Below are positions 6,429 to 11,128 of a DNA stretch of 11,128 nucleotides, piece after piece. The translations under genes and the position numbers were made by a program. This DNA comes from Candidatus Nitrosopumilus sp. GTDB lineage: Archaea; Thermoproteota; Nitrososphaeria; Nitrososphaerales; Nitrosopumilaceae. The stretch is from NCBI GenBank assembly GCA_013203245.1, contig JABMOR010000137.1:1-11128 (forward strand). The letters are read 5' to 3'. Positions within the stretch are counted from its first letter, which is position 1; the number at the start of each line of letters is the position of its first letter. The notes beneath the pieces are model-generated. The model was not told the DNA's origin and ran no database searches. It saw only the letters and a list, made by a program, of their open reading frames with translations.

Positions 6429-6499
6429 CACTATCTGGAAATTTGTTCAATTGACACTAGTAGGAAAAGGTAGTACCGGTTAAATATCAAAATCTCCTT

Positions 6500-6655
6500 T
6501 GTAAGGATAAGAAAAGATTGTCTTTCGTCTGATTACAAAATGTTTCAGGCCTTAAGAGAACTGCTGTCATCAGAGAACCACTGGTTACTGATTTTAAGCG
6601 AAGAACTGTCATCGGCACCCAATGGGAGTTGATCTTAAGTTCTACTGTCTTTTCG
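6500..6655 (+). repeat. Quasi-periodic imperfect repeats in the reductase-nitroreductase intergenic region
   Basis: The intergenic region (about 6396-6689) contains no convincing gene. It contains related units built on TTAAG followed by A/T-CTGTC-A/T-T. TTAAG occurs at 6552, 6594 and 6635 (spacing 42 and 41), and TGTC(A/T)T at 6519, 6565, 6607 and 6646 (spacing 46, 42 and 39). The first and last share a longer ending (TGTCTTTCGT and TGTCTTTTCGT). A small perfect hairpin, AACC-ACT-GGTT (6576-6586), lies between units. This may be an array of protein sites, a decayed duplication or part of an RNA. Confidence 0.5.
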
Positions 6656-6660
6656 TTTCA

Positions 6661-6669
6661 TTTAATTTA
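6661..6669 (+). promoter_or_regulatory. TATA box of the nitroreductase gene
   Basis: TTTAATTTA is centred 25 nt before the ATG at 6690, the spacing of a leaderless archaeal promoter. No Shine-Dalgarno sequence is present. Confidence 0.6.
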
Positions 6670-6689
6670 GATAATAATTTACTAGTATC

Positions 6690-7292
6690 ATGGATGTTTT
6701 TGAGGCAATAGAGACCAGACGTGCAATAAAGAAATTTGATGGTAGTTACAAAATGAATAGTGATGATGTCACAAAATTAATGAGCCATGTAATTTTGGCT
6801 CCAACTAGTTACAACCAGCAGAACTGGAGGTTTGTCTATGTTACTAATCAGGATGTAAAAGAAAAGATTTCAATTGCTGCTCGAGGCCAGGCCCAACCTA
6901 AGGATGGCTCTTTGGTGATAGTATTGTGTGGAGATATGACTTCATGGAGTACAGAACCACTACGTTACTGGAAGAATCATCCTGTAGAAAAACAAGAGAT
7001 GGTAGCTGCTGCACTCAAGCGAAAATATGATGGCAATTTACAAAACCAACGCGATGAGGCAGTTCGTTCTTGTGGGATGGCTGCTCAAACTATAATGTTG
7101 GCAGCAAAACAGATGGGCCTTGACTCTTGTCCTATGGTCGGTTTTGAATATGATGAACTAGCTGAATTGATAAAATTACCTGAAAACCATTTGATTGTAA
7201 TGATGGTTGTAGTTGGAAAAAGAGCAGAGGATGCGGGTGTTCGTGGAGGCCAATTGCCTTTGGATAAAGTGGCCTTTGAGAATAGTTTCTAG
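6690..7292 (+). CDS. Nitroreductase-family FMN oxidoreductase
   Basis: At 200 residues the protein has the normal size of a nitroreductase-fold subunit, which usually works as a homodimer with FMN at the interface. Visible family marks are the N-terminal AIETRRAIKKFD (residues 6-17, the R-R-x-x-x-x-F/Y FMN phosphate site), APTSYNQQNWRFVYV at 37-51 (Ser and Asn/Gln contacts to FMN), the long central helix GMAAQTIMLAAKQMGLDSCPM, and GFEYDELAELIKLPENHLIVMMVVVGKR, the conserved C-terminal helix and strand. The family reduces varied substrates with NAD(P)H: nitroaromatics, quinones and flavin-related compounds. The true substrate cannot be read from sequence. The start is set by a TATA box 25 nt upstream. 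The following small gene has its own TATA-like box, so co-transcription is not required. Confidence 0.88.
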   Translation: MDVFEAIETRRAIKKFDGSYKMNSDDVTKLMSHVILAPTSYNQQNWRFVYVTNQDVKEKISIAARGQAQPKDGSLVIVLCGDMTSWSTEPLRYWKNHPVEKQEMVAAALKRKYDGNLQNQRDEAVRSCGMAAQTIMLAAKQMGLDSCPMVGFEYDELAELIKLPENHLIVMMVVVGKRAEDAGVRGGQLPLDKVAFENSF

Positions 7293-7306
7293 CATTTAGG
7301 CATATC

Positions 7307-7314
7307 TTTTATTA
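7307..7314 (+). promoter_or_regulatory. TATA-like box of the small coiled-coil gene
   Basis: TTTTATTA is centred about 25 nt before ATG 7336. It supports ATG 7336, rather than GTG 7327, as a leaderless start. Confidence 0.5.
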
Positions 7315-7335
7315 TCATTATATCGTGTGAATTTC

Positions 7336-7551
7336 ATGGGTGCAGAAGAGGCAATCAAGAAACTAGAAGTTTCTAATCAGGGCTTGAAGGTAATTTTAGA
7401 GAATCTAAATGAGCAGCTAAAAGAGATTCGCTCTGACCCAAAACTTGCAGGAATGGTTGATGACTTGGAGACTCTATTTTATGCATATCTGAAAACCTGG
7501 ATTAAAAGTAATACTGAAATTCTTGAGATTTTGAAAAAAGATTCAAAATAA
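7336..7551 (+). CDS. Small coiled-coil protein of unknown function
   Basis: This 71-residue acidic/basic helical protein is not one I can assign. Residues about 3-35 have a heptad-like spacing of Leu/Ile/Val (AIKKLEVSNQGLKVILENLN and on), which suggests a coiled coil. A short proline-broken link (SDPKLAGMVDD) leads into a second helix (LETLFYAYLKTWIKSNTEIL) that ends in lysines. It has no cysteine, no membrane segment and no signal peptide. An upstream in-frame GTG at 7327 would add three residues, but the TATA-like box fits ATG 7336 better. It lies 43 bp after the nitroreductase on the same strand and converges on the Cas4-like gene. It may be a dimerising accessory protein, which is inference only. 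Confidence 0.65.
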   Translation: MGAEEAIKKLEVSNQGLKVILENLNEQLKEIRSDPKLAGMVDDLETLFYAYLKTWIKSNTEILEILKKDSK

Positions 7552-7578
7552 GAATTGAACCAGAATTTTACAAAATAA

Positions 7579-8316
7579 TTAAATTCTATAATTGCATAAA
7601 GTCTTCAAATTACAAGCATTACACTTGTTTACACTGTTGTGATGCTCAGGTTCTGTAATTCCAAGTGATATAGTTGTAAATTTTTGCAATGACACATTCA
7701 GATAATGAAGTGAGAAAGCATCTTGAATTTCTGAGAATACTTTGTATGGCTCTCTAGTCTTTCTATCACAGATTCTAATCTGCCATTTTTTTTCAGTGTG
7801 TGGCATTTCAAAGAAATCCTCAGCATTGGGCTTTCTCTTTGAGGAAAAACTAGAGTTGAGATAGGTTAACACTTGTAGTAATTGGCTAGGGTATGGTTGT
7901 GTTTTAGAATCATAAGTTTGTGGACGTCCTGCAAATTTATCATCTTGAACAATTAACGTTTCATCTACTCTGAGAATTTTATCAATTCTTCCTGATAGTG
8001 TAAGGAGCACATTCTCTTTAGGAAATTCAAATGGCATCATCAAAGTAGAGTGGATATTCTCTCTTGCAAATTCAATATCTTCTTCCTTATCTTCAATTTG
8101 TTGTATCGATACTGGTTCCAACTCTACATGTTCTTGCTCGTACTTTTCTTCTGCATGATGTGCTTTGGTTCCCTGAATGAGTGATTGTGATGGTTTTGGC
8201 TTTACACCTTTGATGGATAACGGAATTTTGTATTCACAATACCCTAAAGAATCTGCAAAATCAGTAACTGATGCACTAAGAAAAGTAATGTCGTTTTCTT
8301 TGTTAATTCTGATCAA
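7579..8316 (-). CDS. Cas4-like PD-(D/E)XK nuclease with Fe-S cysteine set
   Basis: The 245-residue protein has the full ordered motif set of the Cas4/RecB-type nucleases. There is a histidine near the start of the core (H53 in GTKAHHAEEKYE), D112 in SGRIDK, D125-x-K127 in VQDDKFAG (the D-x-K metal site) and Q148-x3-Y152 in QVLTY. Four cysteines, C27 plus C232-x2-C235-x5-C241, match the Cas4/AddB pattern that holds a 4Fe-4S cluster. Such enzymes cut single-stranded DNA ends, either in CRISPR spacer acquisition or in general DNA repair. No Cas1, Cas2 or CRISPR array is in the window, so a solo repair-type role is as likely as a CRISPR one. The start is TTG at 8316, 23 nt after the stop of the upstream winged-helix gene, so the two are probably one transcript. 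Confidence 0.82.
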   Translation of the reverse strand: MIRINKENDITFLSASVTDFADSLGYCEYKIPLSIKGVKPKPSQSLIQGTKAHHAEEKYEQEHVELEPVSIQQIEDKEEDIEFARENIHSTLMMPFEFPKENVLLTLSGRIDKILRVDETLIVQDDKFAGRPQTYDSKTQPYPSQLLQVLTYLNSSFSSKRKPNAEDFFEMPHTEKKWQIRICDRKTREPYKVFSEIQDAFSLHYLNVSLQKFTTISLGITEPEHHNSVNKCNACNLKTLCNYRI

Positions 8317-8339
8317 GATACTTTAGATCCTATTAGTAA

Positions 8340-8723
8340 CTATTCAATATTTTCTGTCAGTTGAAATTTTGCAATTACATCAGGACTTGCTTGTGTAGTG
8401 GGCTTTTCATTATTTACTATTTTATTTCTTTGATCTGATTCATTATTTCCTTTTAATTCTGAAAGTTTAGATTTATTTTTGTTTAATCCTTTAGAGATAA
8501 TTTGATATCCTGATTCTCCTATTTCACTATGAGCTGGAACCACAAAACCATCTTTTTTTAAATCTCGTAAAATTGGCTTGATGATGGTCCCCTTTATTCC
8601 CAGATGTGCACCAATTTGCGATGAGGTTACAACAGCATTCACATTTTGTGAATAGCAATCATGAAGATAATTTAGAATTTGATCCTTTGTTCTTTGTTTC
8701 ATGTTACTACATCCTTTGATCAT
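8340..8723 (-). CDS. Winged-helix DNA-binding protein upstream of the nuclease
   Basis: The protein has 127 residues. Residues about 9-77 form a winged-helix domain: helix KQRTKDQILNYLHDCYSQN, then TSSQIGAHLGIKGTIIKPIL as the helix-turn-helix, LKKDGFVVPAHSEIGESGYQI as the wing. The tail (about 80-127) is polar, rich in Lys/Asn/Ser, and likely disordered. No ligand-binding domain is seen. It most resembles archaeal transcription regulators or DNA-end-binding accessory proteins of the MarR/ArsR-like fold class; a finer family is not assigned. The start is ATG 8723, or ATG 8702, which would remove seven residues and still leave the domain whole. The 288-bp region upstream contains a perfect 12-bp inverted repeat 36-76 nt from the first start, a possible self-regulatory operator. 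It lies directly before the Cas4-like nuclease on the same strand. Confidence 0.75.
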   Translation of the reverse strand: MIKGCSNMKQRTKDQILNYLHDCYSQNVNAVVTSSQIGAHLGIKGTIIKPILRDLKKDGFVVPAHSEIGESGYQIISKGLNKNKSKLSELKGNNESDQRNKIVNNEKPTTQASPDVIAKFQLTENIE

Positions 8724-8758
8724 AGGGGTTAAATTTTTTTAAATTATTTTCAAAAAAA

Positions 8759-8799
8759 TACCATTTAATTTCATTTTCTCAGGCTCGAATTAAATGGTA
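8759..8799. promoter_or_regulatory. Perfect 12-bp inverted repeat upstream of the winged-helix gene
   Basis: TACCATTTAATT (8759-8770) and AATTAAATGGTA (8788-8799) are exact inverted copies around a 17-nt spacer. The left arm lies 36 nt before the ATG at 8723, close to the AT-rich promoter block (8730-8750). It could be an operator for a dimeric regulator, possibly the neighbouring winged-helix protein, or an RNA hairpin. It is the strongest inverted repeat I found in the window. Confidence 0.7.
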
Positions 8800-8816
8800 A
8801 AAAATGGTGTTGTAAA

Positions 8817-8837
8817 AAAACTGCATAGATCAGTTTT
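8817..8837. repeat. 7-bp inverted repeat (AAAACTG/CAGTTTT)
   Basis: AAAACTG (8817-8823) and CAGTTTT (8831-8837) are exact inverted copies with a 7-nt loop. It lies in the same gap as three other inverted repeats. Its A-rich and T-rich flanks could act as a weak terminator or a binding site on either strand. Confidence 0.5.
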
Positions 8838-8943
8838 GAAGATTTGCCAAAAATACATGATAAAATTTCAAATGATACTTATAGAATTCCATAATTTATC
8901 AAAATCCAAATTTTCATGCGTGTCTAACATTCAGTTAACATAT

Positions 8944-8977
8944 TTTGGCGTGTAAACCAAGTGGGATTTACACCAAA
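8944..8977. repeat. Bulged inverted repeat downstream of leuS
   Basis: TTTGG + TGTAAA (8944-8948 and 8951-8956) can pair with TTTACA + CCAAA (8967-8972 and 8973-8977), giving 11 bp interrupted by a 2-nt bulge (CG), with a 10-nt loop. It lies about 35-68 nt beyond the leuS stop on the minus strand and may be part of the leuS 3' end or of a separate element. Confidence 0.45.
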
Positions 8978-8982
8978 GAGGC

Positions 8983-9001
8983 AATTCTCCTTAAGAGAAT
9001 T
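8983..9001 (-). terminator. Possible terminator or 3'-end hairpin of leuS
   Basis: AATTCTC (8983-8989) and GAGAATT (8995-9001) pair perfectly around CTTAA, 10 nt after the leuS stop codon. No strong U-tract follows on the minus strand, so intrinsic termination by this hairpin alone is doubtful, but it may define the mRNA end. Confidence 0.4.
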
Positions 9002-9011
9002 AATCTAACTA

Positions 9012-11128
9012 CTATTCAATCAATATTGCAGGTTTAAACGGCCTTGCATGTCTTGCTTTTCCTTTCGGATCGTAAATATCACTATCTGATTCTGAATACA
9101 CTATAACATCTACCCCGAATTCTTTTCTTCCAATGCTTGCTAATTCTTTAGACAAAAACTCTTTTTCATCAAATGAATCCGATTCTAATTTCATAGTTTT
9201 AATCTCCTCAGATTCGGAATGCAAATCCTTGATTACTTTTTGAATGTAATCTGGCATTTTTTTAGCCTCTGTGGTTTCAGGGTCTGCAATTAATTCCTTC
9301 ATTACAACTCCCATGTTATTCTGTCCACCTACCATTATACCTAAAATTTTACGATACACTTTGGATTTGAATTCATCAGAGTTTACATAGATTACAATTT
9401 TTTGTGGATTAATTTTTGTAACTTTGAGAATATTTGCAATATCGCCTATAGTTGATTTTAACAATTCTTCAGACTGAATTGATGTTGCATCTACTTTATC
9501 TTTAGAATATTCAGGCCATGCTGATTTTGATACTACATCAGTGTATCCAAGATTCTCCCACATTTCCTCAGCAACATGTGGTGCAAATGGTGACAACATT
9601 GCAACACGAACAGAATTGATGTAATGTAATATTCCTGATACATCCTCTCTTCCTTTAGCTTCTACTCTCTTACTATACCAGCTCAAATCAGTTTCAAATG
9701 TAAATAAAATATCCTGCAATGCTTCACGTAATCTCATTTTTTCCACAGCTTCTGTAACCTGTATTATCATATTCTGGGTTTTTGATAAAATCCATCTATC
9801 TTCTGCTTGTAACTCCCCAATTGTTCCTTTTTTGAGGCTAGAGCACTCCTCTAGCAATGATGCTATCTTGTTTTGAATTCCATATACTGATTCCATGTTA
9901 AAATCAGCATCTTGAAGTAATTCAGCTGATGATATGATAGCTAACCTAATTGGATCTGCACCATGTTCTCTAATTGCAGTTCGTAGTGGAATGATATTTC
10001 CCATACTCTTACTCATTTTAGCACCATCCATCATGACACTACCATTAACTACAATTTCTTGTGGCCATAATTTTTTCTCAAATATTGCAACGTGGTTTAA
10101 AACAAAAAATGATAGATGGTTTTGTACCAAATCTCTGCCTGAATGTCTTGAATCAACTGGATAGAAATAATTGAATTCTTTTTTCATTGTATTAATTACA
10201 TCCTCTGTAAGCTTGGATGTTGATACAGCTAGAGACAAATCTCCTTTATCTAATAATATGTAATCAAAGAATTCTCTAGTTAAATTTTCTGCAGTTACTG
10301 TTCCATCATTTACAAATCGTGAAATTGTATAATATGCCATGTAAATTACAGAATCTGAAAGTGACTCTACAATCCAATCCTTATCCCATGGAAGTTTTGT
10401 TCCAAGCCCTTGCTGTCTTGCACATGCTCGCTCATGCAACCAATCAATTACCTCTTTAAATTCTGTTCTGATATTACTTGGTAGAATGTTCATCTCATCA
10501 AAACAATTACGAGCAAGTTCTTTCCATGATTCATCCCCATAATTCAAAAACCATTGATTGTTCAATATTTTAACAACACATTCTGCACCACATCTGCAAT
10601 GTACTGGTGCATTTTCAAGTACTGGGAATTTTTCTAGATGATTATTCTCTTGTAGCCATGCTCTTACTTTGTCTCTACCAAATTGCACTTTTTCATTGTT
10701 AAATTGTGCACATTTTTCATTTAATTTTCCATCTGTAAACTCTTTGAGATACAATTCTTTTGTTGCCTCCTCTAGTTTGTCATCTGTTTGGTTTGCAACT
10801 CCTAATTTTTCACAAATCTGTTTTGCAGGATATTCATCATATCCTTCAGTAACTATGATGGGTATAGGCTCAATTTTAGAGGCTAATTCGTGATTTTTAG
10901 CCTTCAAATCCATCAATGCTTGGTAGTCTTTTGGTGCATGTGCAGGGACTGACATTACAAGACCCGTTCCCATTCCAGGCTCTACAAACTCTGCAGGCAA
11001 AATTGGAATCTCATTACCATTGTTTGGTGCAATAGCTGATTTTCCTATAATCTCACTACCTGGTATGTCGCCAATTACTTTCACCTCTTTTTCAAAGAAT
11101 GCTATTTTTCTTGCACATTGCTCTGAAA
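9012..11128 (-). CDS. leuS: Leucyl-tRNA synthetase, archaeal type (5' end outside window)
   Basis: The frame is open to the last base of the window, where it reads SEQCARKIAFFEKEVKVIGDIPG. The gene is therefore cut by the edge, and the GTG at 11084 is internal. About 705 residues are visible out of the roughly 950 usual for archaeal enzymes. What remains is, in order: the CP1 editing domain with GTGLVMSVPAHAPKDYQAL, whose Asp is the editing-site residue that clears mischarged tRNA; the return to the class I catalytic core with the cysteine motif HCRCGAEC; HSGRDLVQNHLSFF; the KMSKS signature intact at 10005-10019 (GAKMSKSMGN); the alpha-helical anticodon-binding domain (about DRWILSKTQNMIIQ through APHVAEEMWENLGY); and the archaeal-type C-terminal domain. 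The enzyme charges tRNA-Leu with leucine using ATP. The missing N-terminal part would hold the HIGH motif. Confidence 0.95.
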   Translation of the reverse strand, partial: SEQCARKIAFFEKEVKVIGDIPGSEIIGKSAIAPNNGNEIPILPAEFVEPGMGTGLVMSVPAHAPKDYQALMDLKAKNHELASKIEPIPIIVTEGYDEYPAKQICEKLGVANQTDDKLEEATKELYLKEFTDGKLNEKCAQFNNEKVQFGRDKVRAWLQENNHLEKFPVLENAPVHCRCGAECVVKILNNQWFLNYGDESWKELARNCFDEMNILPSNIRTEFKEVIDWLHERACARQQGLGTKLPWDKDWIVESLSDSVIYMAYYTISRFVNDGTVTAENLTREFFDYILLDKGDLSLAVSTSKLTEDVINTMKKEFNYFYPVDSRHSGRDLVQNHLSFFVLNHVAIFEKKLWPQEIVVNGSVMMDGAKMSKSMGNIIPLRTAIREHGADPIRLAIISSAELLQDADFNMESVYGIQNKIASLLEECSSLKKGTIGELQAEDRWILSKTQNMIIQVTEAVEKMRLREALQDILFTFETDLSWYSKRVEAKGREDVSGILHYINSVRVAMLSPFAPHVAEEMWENLGYTDVVSKSAWPEYSKDKVDATSIQSEELLKSTIGDIANILKVTKINPQKIVIYVNSDEFKSKVYRKILGIMVGGQNNMGVVMKELIADPETTEAKKMPDYIQKVIKDLHSESEEIKTMKLESDSFDEKEFLSKELASIGRKEFGVDVIVYSESDSDIYDPKGKARHARPFKPAILIE

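Noticed and set aside
6540..6620. C/D-box guide RNA on the minus strand (TGATGA and CTGA boxes)
   Set aside because: The boxes are present but the spacing of D' to C' is wrong, one C box is degenerate and no terminal stem flanks them.
7579..8723. A CRISPR-Cas locus around the Cas4-like gene
   Set aside because: No cas1 or cas2 gene, no repeat-spacer array and no other cas-like gene is visible in the window.
9934..10893. Plus-strand open frames 9934-10164 and 10669-10893
   Set aside because: They lie opposite leuS, including its KMSKS region, and have no recognisable features of their own.

Overview
The window looks like a stretch of an AT-rich archaeal chromosome, most likely a marine ammonia-oxidising thaumarchaeon (Nitrosopumilus-like). 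That lineage call is inference. It rests on the archaeal gene cluster L30e-NusA-S12-S7, an archaeal-type leucyl-tRNA synthetase, a tRNA with an intron just after the anticodon, TATA boxes about 25-30 nt in front of several start codons (the leaderless arrangement), frequent TTG/GTG starts and low GC.

Layout. Positions 1-723 hold the 3' part of a TPR protein whose coding sequence enters the window through five identical 15-bp repeats (VVKDP). Next is a co-directional information-processing cluster: L30e (799-1128), NusA-type KH protein (1186-1650), S12 (1654-2091) and S7 (2094-2693). These genes are tightly packed and have Shine-Dalgarno-like sequences. A minus-strand tRNA-Gln(CUG) with a 15-nt intron follows (2724-2811), then a small hypothetical gene (2857-3186, minus). 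That gene diverges from a cysteine-cluster YkgJ-like protein (3213-3917). A secreted matrixin-type zinc metalloprotease with Ig-like domains comes next (3976-5367). It converges on a short geranylgeranyl-reductase-like flavoprotein (5382-6395, minus). After an intergenic region with quasi-periodic imperfect repeats come a nitroreductase (6690-7292) and a 71-residue coiled-coil protein (7336-7551). On the minus strand, a winged-helix protein (8340-8723) lies just upstream of a Cas4-like Fe-S nuclease (7579-8316). The 288-bp gap in front of this pair holds four inverted repeats. The window closes with the 3' three quarters of leuS (9012-11128, minus, cut by the edge).

How the genes fit together. 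The first block and leuS are core translation and transcription genes. The middle is accessory: secretion, flavoprotein chemistry and a possible DNA-processing pair. The items most worth following up are the wHTH/Cas4-like pair with its inverted-repeat-rich upstream region and no CRISPR array in the window, the intron-bearing tRNA with a relaxed splice motif, the pentapeptide microrepeat next to the ribosomal cluster, and the periodic intergenic element at 6500-6660.
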